DNA of 64,000 nucleotides, taken from Actinomadura madurae. Lineage in GTDB: Bacteria; Actinomycetota; Actinomycetes; Streptosporangiales; Streptosporangiaceae. A program made the translations under genes and the position numbers. Under the pieces are notes generated by a model. The model was not told the DNA's origin. It searched no databases and saw only the letters and a list, made by a program, of their open reading frames with translations. The stretch spans positions 124,001-188,000 of the forward strand of contig NZ_FOVH01000016.1 of assembly GCF_900115095.1 (NCBI RefSeq). Direction: 5' to 3'. Of the stretch, positions 8,972 to 16,936 are shown one piece after another. Numbering within the stretch: the first letter of the stretch is position 1; every line of letters starts with the position of its first letter.

Positions 8972-10479
8972 GGCGTTTCCTCGTAGGCGCGCTGCAGCCC
9001 GTACTTGCCGGGGTTCATGATGTTGTTGGGGTCCAGCGCCTTCTTGACCTGGAGCATCACGTCGTAGCCGCCGCCCAGTTCCATCGGGACGAGGTCGACC
9101 TCGCCCTCGCGGCACGAGCCGTGGCACGCGCTGATCGAGCCGCCGTGGCGCAGGGAGATCTCCGCGATGTCCCGCTTGGCGTCCACCCACGCGGCCCATG
9201 CCGCGTCGTCGAGCTCCTGCTCCCAGATGCCCACGTCGATCTCCGTGAGGTAGTCGACGCCGGTGTCCGCGCTGGTGTAGAAGAACATCCCCCAGTCGTC
9301 GAAGACCGGGTGCCGCTCGCGCAGCCGGGCGATGATGTCGTGCCAGTGCACCCGGACCTCGGGCAGGTCGGTGTAGGCGATCGCGGCGTCCTCGCAGTGC
9401 CACGACATCGGCACGACCTGCCCGGCCTCGGTCCTCCCGTGCAGCGGGGTCGCGTACCGGTCGTGCCTGGCGGCCCAGTCGCCCTGGGAGATCTCGTCTC
9501 CCAGGTAGCGCGCACCCGCGTCGCGCGCGACGCGCATCAACCGCTTGCCGCCCGCACGCACCTCGTCCTCGTTGCCGTACGCGGCGGCGCACACGAGCGC
9601 CCGCAGGTCGGCGGGCTGCGGGATGTAGGCCTCGTCGTCGCGGCGGAGGTAGTCGACCTTCCACTCGTCGAACAGGACGGCGCCCGCGAACGTCGCCACC
9701 CCGGCGCGAGCGAGCCGCCCGACGCAGGCGTAGGCCGAGTCGAAGTCGGCGAACGCCCAGAACGGCGAGAACTCCGCCTCCGGCTTGGGATACAGCTTCA
9801 GGGTCGCCTCGGTCGCGATGCCCAGGGTGCCCTGGTGGCCCATGAACAGGTGCTTGAGCTGGTAGCCGCTGGAACTCTTGGACACCTTGCGCCCGCCGCC
9901 GTCGCCGACCCGGATGACCCTCCCGGTCGGGAGCACCATCTCGAAGCTCAGCACCAGGTCCCTGGTGTGCCCGTACCGTGAGCCGACGAGCGACCAGCCG
10001 CTGGTGCCGATCCGCCCGCCGACGAGCGAGCACGGGTAGGAGGCGGGGTCGTCGGGGTAGATCAGGCCGTGCCGGGCCAGGACCTCGTTGAGCTTGAGCA
10101 TGTTGATGCCGGGTCCGACCGTGCAGGTCCGGTTGTCGAGGTCGATCTCCTTGATCTCGTTCATCCGCTTGACGTCCACGACGATGCCGCGCCGCTCCGG
10201 CACCGCCCCGTCGGTCAGCCCGGTGCCGCCGTCCCTCGGCACGATGGGGATCCGGTGCGCGTTCGCGATCCGCACCACCTCGGCGACCTGCTCGGTCGTG
10301 GCCGGCATGACGACCAGGTCCGGGATCCGCTCGCGCCACCGGTGCACGGGGAACGGCGCGGGCACGCGGGCCCGGTTCATCCGCGCGGTCTTGGAGGTCA
10401 GCACGTACTCGCCGCCCAGGGCGTCGACCAGCTCGCCGAGCACCCGGTCGGACAGCTGTGCGGTCTGCTGCGCGGTCAT
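8968..10479 (-). CDS. FAD-binding oxidoreductase, GlcD/D-lactate dehydrogenase type
   Basis: 503 residues, starting at the ATG that overlaps the stop of the Fe-S protein gene. It has the PCMH-type FAD domain: PIVPRDGGTGLTDGAVP at about residue 80, TVGPGINMLKLNEVL near 120, and GTSGWSLVGSRYGHTRDLV near 155. The C-terminal domain ends DPNNIMNPGKYGL, the classic close of GlcD/Dld flavoproteins. Histidines in SISACHGSCREGEVDLV may serve in substrate binding. With the upstream CCG-domain Fe-S protein it should form a membrane-linked dehydrogenase that passes electrons to quinone, as GlcDF or LutABC do. The operon around it (permease, aminoaldehyde dehydrogenase) suggests a 2-hydroxy- or amino-acid-derived substrate, unproven. 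Confidence 0.9.
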   Translation of the reverse strand: MTAQQTAQLSDRVLGELVDALGGEYVLTSKTARMNRARVPAPFPVHRWRERIPDLVVMPATTEQVAEVVRIANAHRIPIVPRDGGTGLTDGAVPERRGIVVDVKRMNEIKEIDLDNRTCTVGPGINMLKLNEVLARHGLIYPDDPASYPCSLVGGRIGTSGWSLVGSRYGHTRDLVLSFEMVLPTGRVIRVGDGGGRKVSKSSSGYQLKHLFMGHQGTLGIATEATLKLYPKPEAEFSPFWAFADFDSAYACVGRLARAGVATFAGAVLFDEWKVDYLRRDDEAYIPQPADLRALVCAAAYGNEDEVRAGGKRLMRVARDAGARYLGDEISQGDWAARHDRYATPLHGRTEAGQVVPMSWHCEDAAIAYTDLPEVRVHWHDIIARLRERHPVFDDWGMFFYTSADTGVDYLTEIDVGIWEQELDDAAWAAWVDAKRDIAEISLRHGGSISACHGSCREGEVDLVPMELGGGYDVMLQVKKALDPNNIMNPGKYGLQRAYEETP

Positions 10480-11714
10480 CGGCCCGTGCTCCCGCCCACC
10501 TCGATGCCGCAGGATTCGGCAAGGAGCTCGTGGAGGTCGACGACGTCGATGGCGCGTTCCGCGCCCGCCTCGGCGAGCGGCCGTTCGGACCATGGGCAGG
10601 CCGAGACGAGCGTGTCGACCTCGAGCTCGGCGGCCTTGTCCAGGCGGGCGGCGCTGATCTTCGCGGTGAGCTCCGGCTTCTCGATCGGGAGCCCGCCCCC
10701 GGCGCCGGAGCAGTAGGACCACTGGGTGACGCGGTCGACGTCGTGGAAGGTCAGCCCGGGGATCGCGCGCAGGATCTGCCGCGGCTCCTGCCAGACCCCC
10801 TTGCGCTTGTTGAGCCGGCACGGGTCGTGGTAGGTGATCGTGCGCTCGATCGGCACGGTCGGGGTCAGCCTGCCCTCGGCGACGAACCGAGCGAGCAGCT
10901 CGACGACGAGGACGATCTCGATGTCGAAGTCGGCGCCGAAGTAGCCCGGGTAGTCCTCGGTGAACGTGATGTAGTCGTGCGGGTCGAGCACCAGCACCCG
11001 CCGGACGCCGCTCGCGCGCCAGTCCGCGAGGTTGTGCTCGGCGAAGCGCCGCGACTGGTCGCGGTAGCCCATCTCGGCCGCGGGTCCGCCGCAGCACCAC
11101 TGCTCGCTCATGAGCCCGAAGTCGTAGCCCGCGCGCTGGAGCAGCTGGGCGACCGCGCGCGGCACCGAGGTCCGGTAAAATGCGGCCTCGCAGTCGACGA
11201 AGAGGATCGTCTCGCCGCCGATCGGGAGTTCGAGGCCGTGTGCCCAGTCGCGGACATGGTCCTGGCTGACCGGGACCTCGCCGAGGACGGGTTCGTGGGT
11301 GCGCTCGTCGGTGCGCTCGTTCCAGCGCCGGTAGCCGGGCTGGTGGACGTCGTTGTCCACGGCCAGCGCGCGCATCTGTTTGACGAGGTCGACGGTGCGA
11401 GTGCGGAAGCGGTAGAAGTCGCCGGTGAACAGGGTGTTGGGGCAGCGCAGCTCGCAGGCGCCGCACTGGGTGCAGTTGACGTAGTCCTCGGCCACGTCCT
11501 CGACGGTCAGCTCGCCCTGCTCCATCGCGACGACGTTGGCGTGGAAGGCGGTCGGGGTCCACGATTCGTTGCGTGTCACCTGCATGACCGGGCAGACCTC
11601 ACGGCAGAACTTGTGGCCGGAGGAGAAGCAGTTGTAGGCCGCGTTGCGCCAGTCGGACAGGAACTCCATGGTCACCGGCGCGTGATCCGAGGAGGTGGAC
11701 TCTGGTTCCGTCAT
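10476..11714 (-). CDS. (Fe-S)-binding oxidoreductase subunit with CCG domains (GlcF/LutA-like)
   Basis: 412 residues, the first gene of the minus-strand operon. Two cysteine clusters lie near the N terminus. The second, NCTQCGACELRCPN (about residues 79-92), is a canonical CxxCxxCxxxCP 4Fe-4S site. The first, with CFSSGHKFCREVCP (about residues 29-42), is a degenerate spacing. CCG-type motifs follow: WCCGGPAAE (about 206) and HDPCRLNKRKGVWQEP (about 300), with YCSGAGGG near 332 as a variant. It should carry electrons from the coupled FAD oxidase. A GGAGGG site precedes the ATG, and the promoter region shared with the GntR regulator lies immediately upstream. Confidence 0.9.
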   Translation of the reverse strand: MTEPESTSSDHAPVTMEFLSDWRNAAYNCFSSGHKFCREVCPVMQVTRNESWTPTAFHANVVAMEQGELTVEDVAEDYVNCTQCGACELRCPNTLFTGDFYRFRTRTVDLVKQMRALAVDNDVHQPGYRRWNERTDERTHEPVLGEVPVSQDHVRDWAHGLELPIGGETILFVDCEAAFYRTSVPRAVAQLLQRAGYDFGLMSEQWCCGGPAAEMGYRDQSRRFAEHNLADWRASGVRRVLVLDPHDYITFTEDYPGYFGADFDIEIVLVVELLARFVAEGRLTPTVPIERTITYHDPCRLNKRKGVWQEPRQILRAIPGLTFHDVDRVTQWSYCSGAGGGLPIEKPELTAKISAARLDKAAELEVDTLVSACPWSERPLAEAGAERAIDVVDLHELLAESCGIEVGGSTGR

Positions 11715-11728
11715 GTTTCCCTCCGCAT

Positions 11729-11742
11729 GTGACCGCGGTCAC
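11729..11742. promoter_or_regulatory. Perfect 14-bp palindrome in the divergent promoter
   Basis: GTGACCGCGGTCAC reads the same on both strands. It lies 15 bases upstream of the Fe-S protein ATG and 12 bases before a second, AT-rich inverted repeat. Location suggests an operator or a 5'-leader element of the minus-strand operon. The binding protein is not known from sequence alone; the adjacent FadR/GntR regulator is a candidate. Confidence 0.5.
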
Positions 11743-11753
11743 GGTAGACCTTA

Positions 11754-11771
11754 AAATATAACTCTATATTT
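11754..11771. promoter_or_regulatory. AT-rich inverted repeat, putative GntR/FadR operator
   Basis: AAATATA-ACTC-TATATTT is an exact 7-bp inverted repeat with a 4-base centre, in an otherwise GC-rich background. It lies between the divergent oxidase operon and the FadR/GntR regulator gene, 66 bases before the chosen regulator start. Placement and symmetry fit autoregulation plus control of the oxidase operon by that dimeric regulator. Confidence 0.6.
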
Positions 11772-11837
11772 CAAATGACAACACCCAGTGATCTGCGGGC
11801 TAGGCTCCGTGGGGGTCCCTGGGGAGGAGAGACGCAG

Positions 11838-12572
11838 GTGACGGACGTCGGTGCTCGGTATGTCGTCTTCGCGCCGCTGCAGGACGGCGGCCGGGCAGAG
11901 GTCATCGCCCGGCGGATCAGCGAGGCCATCGGCCTGGGTCTGATCGCCGACGGCGAGCAGCTGCCGACCGAGCTGGAGCTGGCCGCCTCGCTGAACGTCT
12001 CGACCGTGACCCTCCGCGAAGCGCTGATGCTGCTCCGCCAGCGCGGCCTGGTCGAGACGCGGCGCGGCCGCGGCGGCGGCTCGTTCGTCCGCGCCCCCGT
12101 CGACGCGTCGGTGTCCCGCCTTCGCGACACGCTGCGGGAGACCGGCGTCCACGAGCTGCGCGAGATCGGCGACCACCTGCTGGCGGTGTCCGCCACCGCC
12201 GCGCGGCTGGCCGCGTCACGCGCGTCCGCCGACCAGATCGCCGTCCTCAACGGGCTGGTGGACCAACTGGCCGTCGCGGAGAAGGCGGGCGAACGGCGCC
12301 GCGCCGACGGCCGCTTCCACATCGAGGTCGCCGCGGCCGCCCAGTCCACTCGCCTGACCCGCCAGTCGATCGACCTGCAGGGCGAGATCGGCGAGCTGCT
12401 GTGGATCCCGCTGGGCGAGGCCGTCGAGCGCGACGAGCGGGTGACCCAGCATCGTGCCGTCGTCGCCGCGATCGAGGCGAGGGACGGCCATCGCGCGCGC
12501 CTGCTGGTCGAGGAGCACGTGGAGCTGGCCATTTCGAGGTTGATCGAGTTCCACCTGCAGCTGGTGCGTTAG
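11838..12572 (+). CDS. FadR/GntR family transcriptional regulator (FCD-type)
   Basis: 244 residues from the GTG at 11838, chosen because GGAGGA lies nine bases upstream; an ATG at 11775 abuts the operator-like repeat and has no ribosome site. The N-terminal winged helix is clear: GLIADGEQLPTELELAASLN, then TVTLREALMLLRQRGLVETRRGRGGGSFV. The C-terminal part is the all-helical FCD ligand domain, with a metal/ligand-type His in DGRFHIEVAAAAQS and TQHRAVVAAIEARDGHRAR. It is divergent from the oxidase/permease operon and upstream of a Cache-domain gene, so it probably senses the catabolic substrate or an intermediate and represses both promoters. Confidence 0.9.
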   Translation: MTDVGARYVVFAPLQDGGRAEVIARRISEAIGLGLIADGEQLPTELELAASLNVSTVTLREALMLLRQRGLVETRRGRGGGSFVRAPVDASVSRLRDTLRETGVHELREIGDHLLAVSATAARLAASRASADQIAVLNGLVDQLAVAEKAGERRRADGRFHIEVAAAAQSTRLTRQSIDLQGEIGELLWIPLGEAVERDERVTQHRAVVAAIEARDGHRARLLVEEHVELAISRLIEFHLQLVR

Positions 12573-12617
12573 AGCTGGTGCATTAGAGTGAAGCCCGACG
12601 TCGACCGTGGAGCAGCC

Positions 12618-13340
12618 ATGGAAGCGATCACGTACACCGGTGACACCGCCGCCTCGGTGGAGGCCCTGGTCCGGGACACGTTCGACGGCATAGACACTCT
12701 CCGGTCACTGACGGCCGACGTTCACCGCCGAGTCGTGACCGAGGGCCGCGCCCCGACCACGTCGGACATGGCGTCCATCCGCCCCACGGTGCTCGAGCAC
12801 CTGTCGAGCCGGCGCCTGTGCGCGGGCACCGGCGTGATCGCGGCGCCCGGAACGCTGGCCGACCAGCCGAGGTGGCTCGAGTGGTGGCGCAGGCCCGCCG
12901 CGGCCGGCGACCTGTTCCCCCTCGCGGTCGACCTGGACCCGAACAACATCGGCAGCTACGAGTACCCACTGGCACCGTGGTTCGACGTCCCGTACCGGAC
13001 CGGCCGCAGGGTCGTGGTCGGCCCGTACGTGGACTACGCGGGCACCGACGAGTACATCCTCACGTTCTCCGCCCCCATCACGAGCGACGCGGGCTTCTTC
13101 GGCGTAGCGGCGGCCGACATCCGCGCGACGGACTTCGAACGCGCGATGCTCCCCGTCCTCAACACCGAGGGTCCCGCCACCCTCCTGATCAACTCGACGG
13201 GCCGCGTCCTGGCCTCGAACACCCCGGCGACCATCGTGGGCTCGATCACCCGCCCCGACGACCTCCCCCGCCGCGAACTTCCACCCGGCCCCGACTGGGC
13301 GGACTGCGTGGGGCTCCCCTGGTTCCTCGTCCGCAGCTAG
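12618..13340 (+). CDS. Cache-domain (PDC-sensor-like) protein, no output domain
   Basis: 240 residues if started at ATG 12618, where GTGGAGCAGCC precedes it; a GTG at 12588 gives 10 more residues. The middle holds a Cache-like sequence: LDPNNIGSYEYPLAPWFDVPYRTGRRVVVGPYVDYAGTDEY is interrupted here for brevity and spans about residues 105-155. It is followed by ITSDAGFFGVAAADIR and LINSTGRVLASNTP. Cache domains bind amino acids, amines and carboxylates. Unusually, no transmembrane segment, kinase or cyclase domain follows, so it is a stand-alone ligand binder. It lies 45 bases after the GntR gene and probably serves the same substrate. Confidence 0.8.
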   Translation: MEAITYTGDTAASVEALVRDTFDGIDTLRSLTADVHRRVVTEGRAPTTSDMASIRPTVLEHLSSRRLCAGTGVIAAPGTLADQPRWLEWWRRPAAAGDLFPLAVDLDPNNIGSYEYPLAPWFDVPYRTGRRVVVGPYVDYAGTDEYILTFSAPITSDAGFFGVAAADIRATDFERAMLPVLNTEGPATLLINSTGRVLASNTPATIVGSITRPDDLPRRELPPGPDWADCVGLPWFLVRS

Positions 13341-13906
13341 GTTCGTCGATCAGATCGCATGACCGATCTGGCAACACCGTCATCCCACTCTCAGAGCGCC
13401 ATTCGGCGGTGGACGTCTTCGACTGCGAGCCGGCCCCCGGCAGGGCCCCAGATGCGCCCGGAAGGGGGGCTCCCGGATGAACCCGCCGAACAGTTCGCGC
13501 TGTGAGATCCCGCTCATCCGGCGCAACGCGAGGGTGGTCGGGCCTTCGGCGGGGGCCGCGTGCAGGCATTCCTGCCGCGTCAGTTCCTGGGTTCGGCGAG
13601 GGCCGTGTCCGATCAGCGCGTCGGCGGTGGCGCAGGCCATCGGCGGCGGTCCGGCCAGCTGGTTCGCGAGCCGCCGGACAGCCCTGCGGGCACCGTGGAC
13701 CGCCGCCGCTCCAGGACACGCCACGGTCGCGGGACCCTCATCCCCGCCCGATATGGACCTTCGGCCCCCGGTCTACAGGACGTCGGACGGTACCCCCGAG
13801 CATCCCCTTGAGAAACGCTGGATGGCGGACGCACCCCGACGGGCCTTTGCTTCCAGCCTGCGGGGGACACAGGGGCGCCATTGCACGAAAGGAGGGGAAC
13901 GGCGTC
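13341..13906. other. Gene-poor stretch with degraded coding traces and DosR-like boxes
   Basis: No frame here has convincing continuous homology. The minus strand at about 13380-13724 can be read as 114 residues, but it changes character and looks like a decayed gene at best. The only ordered features are two DosR-box-like sequences at its right end, described separately, placed upstream of the Rv1733c-like relic. Confidence 0.5.
13729..13768. promoter_or_regulatory. Tandem DosR(DevR)-box-like sites
   Basis: Two sequences match the GGGAC-N4-GTCCC/GGCCC layout of the mycobacterial/actinobacterial DosR box. GGGACCCTCATCCC lies at 13731-13744 and TGGACCTTCGGCCCC at 13754-13768. Their centres are about 23 bases apart, as in tandem DosR sites. 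They precede the decayed Rv1733c-like gene, a family that belongs to the DosR regulon in Mycobacterium tuberculosis. Match by eye, not by matrix. Confidence 0.5.
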
Positions 13907-14349
13907 ATGAGACCGTCGAAAACCTGGGCGCACGTGAATCGTCGCCGCCGCGGCTGGGGTTTCGACAGAAATGACCTTCGCCGTGATGTCGACCGGTCGA
14001 CGCCATCGTGGTAGAGGTCAGACCGTTGCACCGCGGCCGGGAAGTCACAGTGGGCTGGACCGACCCGGACGGGACGCCGCACAAGGGCCGCTTCACCACC
14101 TGGCGCGGGGTGAACCTGGGCGACCGACCCGAGGTCTGGGTCGGCGCGGGAGCAGTAGGTGAGCATCCACCACGCACACACGCCCGAACGGTCGGCGACG
14201 CGGCGGCGGTCGGGGCCTCGACCGTGGCGGCGACGGGCCTGCCACTACTGGGGCTGTACCTGCTGCTGCGCCATCACTGCGATCGGTGCCGCTACCGGCT
14301 GTGGGACGAGGCCTGGGCCGGCTTCGACCACCGCCGCATCGGCCCCTGA
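13907..14349 (+). pseudogene. Rv1733c-like membrane protein, internally deleted relic
   Basis: The first frame starts at ATG 13907 behind GGAGGGGAAC and gives 35 residues with WGFDRNDLRRDVDR, the typical N terminus of Rv1733c-family proteins. It stops at 14012-14014. A second frame from GTG 14008 gives 113 residues with the family's C-terminal half: VTVGWTDPDGTPHKGRF, a hydrophobic segment ASTVAATGLPLLGLYLLL, and RYRLWDEAWAGFDHR. The central part, including the first membrane helix, is missing and the frame changes at the joint. An intact member would be about 200 residues. The end piece could still be expressed as a single-span membrane protein by coupling from the overlapping stop. Confidence 0.6.
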
Positions 14350-14387
14350 CACCCGACGCGTCATCACACCCGCAGCCGCCAGGGTCG

Positions 14388-15440
14388 TCACTCACCGCTT
14401 AGGACGTCCCTCACTGACCGCCGCCGACCGCGTAGGCGGCGTGCCGCATGGCCGAGGCGCAACACCATCTGCGGATGCGCGCAGACCAGGTCGCGGCGTA
14501 CCGCCGCCCGCAGGTAGGGCAGTTCCAGCGGCTGCGTGTGAAAGGCCGCGCTCACCTCCAGCGTCGCCGCATGCAGCAGCACATGCTGGAGCGCCTGACC
14601 CGCGAGCAGCCAGTCCGTCCGCCTGTCCTGCCGGGTGGTCAGCACCGCCACCGTCCCCGCGACGCCAGGGGCGACTTCGGGATCGGTGTCCAAGCCGGCC
14701 GCACGATGTCGCGTCCTCCATGGCACCTCGGCGCCGGAGTCTCGCGAGAGGAAACCCTGGCCGTCCGCCGGGACCGGGTAGGGGCCGGGCGCGAGACCGT
14801 CAGGCCGCCCGCTGCCCGGCGAGGCCGCCCATGTTCCCAGCTCGGAGACGATGCGAGGGTCACGGCGTTGCGCCGCCTCGGCGGCCCGGACATGCTCGGC
14901 CAACTGCCGCCGCTGTGCCTCGTCCGGGACGACGCGCAGGCTTGCGCCCTCGTGCCGGGCGATTCCGGCCAGCACGGTCGGCAGCATGGGCGGCAGCGGC
15001 GTTGTCAGGAACGGCCCGCGGTGCGTGTGACGGAGCCGAATCGTCCGATACAGAAGTTCCTCGTACGGCCGCGGCGCCGCTCTGGTCCCCCAGGTGATCC
15101 GGGCCAGCAGGTCCTGGTGCGCAGGGTTGGGCAGGAGCGCCACTCTCGGGGTGAAGCCGAGGTGGCGGACGGCCAGCCGCGCATTGAACAGGGCCGCACC
15201 GCAACTGATCACCATCTCGCGCCCGGCCGGATCGCCCATCGGCAGCAGACGCGCTCGGTCGGCCCAAAGCTCCAGCCCATCGGCACAGCCGACGAACCGC
15301 CACGGCTGGGTGTTGTGGATGGACGGGGCCAGGATCGCCGCTCGGACGACGAAACGCGCCGCCAGATCAGTCCGTTCATATCCGAAAGCCTTGGCGGGCT
15401 TGTCCCGTCGCCCCGCCGCAGGCCGTGTGGCGTCGACCAT
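14388..15440 (-). CDS. Acg-family nitroreductase-like flavoprotein
   Basis: 350 residues. The ATG at 15440 is chosen for the GGAGGT site seven bases upstream; ATG at 15503 or further would add unconserved sequence. The FMN-binding start, RAAILAPSIHNTQPWRFVG, lies near residues 32-50; the inner repeat of the fold includes GREMVISCGAALFNARLAVRHLGF. The C-terminal part has DWLLAGQALQHVLLHAATLEVSAAFHTQPLE. This is the duplicated nitroreductase fold of Rv2032 (Acg), Rv3127 and Rv3131, proteins of the DosR dormancy regulon that sequester FMN. DosR-like boxes lie 70-100 bases upstream. It is divergent from a paralogue at 15911. Confidence 0.88.
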   Translation of the reverse strand: MVDATRPAAGRRDKPAKAFGYERTDLAARFVVRAAILAPSIHNTQPWRFVGCADGLELWADRARLLPMGDPAGREMVISCGAALFNARLAVRHLGFTPRVALLPNPAHQDLLARITWGTRAAPRPYEELLYRTIRLRHTHRGPFLTTPLPPMLPTVLAGIARHEGASLRVVPDEAQRRQLAEHVRAAEAAQRRDPRIVSELGTWAASPGSGRPDGLAPGPYPVPADGQGFLSRDSGAEVPWRTRHRAAGLDTDPEVAPGVAGTVAVLTTRQDRRTDWLLAGQALQHVLLHAATLEVSAAFHTQPLELPYLRAAVRRDLVCAHPQMVLRLGHAARRLRGRRRSVRDVLSGE

Positions 15441-15510
15441 CTCGATGACCTCCAGCCGTTGGTCCGGCACCTTCAGCCTGCCGGGCGGCTGCCAAGGCGG
15501 CATCGTGCCC

Positions 15511-15540
15511 AAGGTCCTCTCTGCCAGGACCTTCGGGCCT
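15511..15540 (-). promoter_or_regulatory. Inverted repeat with DosR-like half-sites upstream of the minus-strand Acg gene
   Basis: AAGGTCCT (15511-15518) and AGGACCTT (15526-15533) are exact inverted arms with a seven-base centre. The second arm continues as AGGACCTTCGGGCCT, matching the GGAC-CTTC-GGxCC layout of a DosR box. It lies 71-100 bases upstream of the ATG at 15440, a usual distance for DosR sites. Confidence 0.45.
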
Positions 15541-15831
15541 CTAGCCCGCGCTTCCTGGCCGCCTCCGTGGCGTGGCGGCGGATCTGGCACAGGAAGGTGC
15601 CCCAGGAAGAGTGGAGCGTGCCCGCCAAGTCATCGCCCGACCTGGCCGGTGCCCGCCTATGGGCCCGGATAGAGCACGTGACCCAGCGTCGGGCGGCCGG
15701 ACTCATCACGACGCCACGTCAGCCGGCTAAGCCTGCCAGTGGTCTGGGTGTGTTGTTCACCCGTGCTGCTGGCCGCCGGAGGCTCCGTGGGGCCGGCACG
15801 GTCTCAACGTACGGTCCTTTGCCCTCTCACG

Positions 15832-15849
15832 TTGGGACCTTCGTCCCTG
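15832..15849 (+). promoter_or_regulatory. DosR(DevR)-box-like operator
   Basis: TTGGGACCTTCGTCCCTG contains GGGAC-CTTC-GTCCC, which fits the palindromic DosR consensus (TTSGGGACTWWAGTCCCSAA) in all ten arm positions of the GGGAC/GTCCC pair. It ends about 60 bases before the ATG of the Acg-like gene at 15911. A DosR-type regulator is therefore the likely activator under hypoxia or nitric oxide; no such regulator is encoded in the window. Confidence 0.65.
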
Positions 15850-15910
15850 TGGCGCTCTGCCGGATGACCGGAAGTCTGGCGGTGACAGCGGCAGCATGTG
15901 GAGGAAGGCC

Positions 15911-16882
15911 ATGCCTCACCCGTTTGCGACGCGCGCGGGGGTCCGGCGGCTGGTGACCGCGGCCATCGCGGCTCCGTCCGTGCACAACACCCAGCCGTGG
16001 CGCTTCCGGCTCAACGGTGCGGCGGCCCTGGAATTGCACGCCGACCTGGACCGCAGGCTGACCGTCATCGACCCATGCGGCCGAGCCCTCCACATCAGTT
16101 GCGGGGCCGCCCTGCTGAATCTGCGGCTGGCGCTTCGCGTGACCGGTCATCAGCCGCAGATCGAGCTCTTCCCGAAAGCTCTGGGTAAGCCGACGCTGCT
16201 GGCGTCCGTCCATGCCGTGGACGCGCCCAAGCCGTCGCGGGAACAGGCGGAGCTGTACGCGGCCATCCCGCATCGGCGTACCAACCGGCATCCCTTCAGC
16301 AAGCGCCTGGTGCCGCGACCGGTCCGCTGGGAGCTCCAGTCCGCCGCGCTAACCGAGGGAGCGGTGCTGAACCTGCCGGGCCCGCAGACCACCGCCTACC
16401 TGCTCAGCCTGGTCGCCGCCGCGGACGAGCGGCTGGCCTCCACTGACGAGTACGTCGCCGAGCTGGCCCGGTGGACGCCGGACCGCACCCGCGGGGACGG
16501 CGTCCCCTGGTACGCCTTCGGGCCTCGCCCCAGCGGGCGCGGCGTGCCCATGCGGGACTTCGGGCTCGCCGGGCCGATGTCCGGACGGAAGGTCGACGAC
16601 TTCGCCGCCCGGCCACAGCTCGGCGTCCTGCTCACCAAGGGCGATGGTCCGGCGGACTGGCTGCGGGCCGGGCAGGCGCTGCAGCGGGTTCTGCTCACCG
16701 CCGAGCGGCGCGGTGTGTCGGCCTCGTTGCTGTCCCAGCCCCTGGACCTGCGTAACAGTGCGCGTACCGACACGGCCGGGCAATCGCACGGCCACATCCA
16801 GGCGATCATCCGGTTCGGCTACGGGCCGCCGGTGCCCGGTACGCCGCGCCGACCGTTCCCCGAAGTCCTGACCCGTGCCTGA
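15911..16882 (+). CDS. Acg-family nitroreductase-like flavoprotein (second copy)
   Basis: 323 residues from ATG 15911, preceded by GTGGAGGAAGGCC; an earlier ATG at 15896 has no ribosome site. It has the same fold signatures as the divergent copy: TAAIAAPSVHNTQPWRFRL near residue 17, GRALHISCGAALLNLRLALRVTG near 60, and DWLRAGQALQRVLLTAERRGVSASLLSQPLDL near 250. The two proteins are clearly related in sequence but diverged, so the duplication is old. Such proteins store FMN or reduce nitro/quinone compounds; in mycobacteria they belong to the DosR dormancy set. A DosR-like box lies just upstream. Confidence 0.88.
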   Translation: MPHPFATRAGVRRLVTAAIAAPSVHNTQPWRFRLNGAAALELHADLDRRLTVIDPCGRALHISCGAALLNLRLALRVTGHQPQIELFPKALGKPTLLASVHAVDAPKPSREQAELYAAIPHRRTNRHPFSKRLVPRPVRWELQSAALTEGAVLNLPGPQTTAYLLSLVAAADERLASTDEYVAELARWTPDRTRGDGVPWYAFGPRPSGRGVPMRDFGLAGPMSGRKVDDFAARPQLGVLLTKGDGPADWLRAGQALQRVLLTAERRGVSASLLSQPLDLRNSARTDTAGQSHGHIQAIIRFGYGPPVPGTPRRPFPEVLTRA

Positions 16883-16936
16883 CAGCGCACGGCACCCGAA
16901 GAGCCACGCAAACTCACGTCGCAGAAAGAAGAGGCC

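Larger units (their letters stand above)
15441..15910. other. 470-base divergent intergenic region between two Acg-like genes
   Basis: This spacer contains no convincing gene. It holds an inverted repeat with DosR-like half-sites near 15511-15540 for the minus-strand gene and a clear DosR-like box at 15832-15849 for the plus-strand gene, both listed separately. The middle (about 15550-15820) shows nothing I can identify. Confidence 0.5.

Noticed and set aside
13380..13724. 114-codon minus-strand frame, possibly a PPOX-family remnant
   Set aside because: Only a short RTQELTRQECL piece resembles that family start, and the following sequence does not. Too weak to list as a gene.
15473..15709. 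78-codon minus-strand frame between the two Acg-like genes
   Set aside because: No homology, no ribosome site, and it covers the DosR-like inverted repeat; more likely untranslated spacer.
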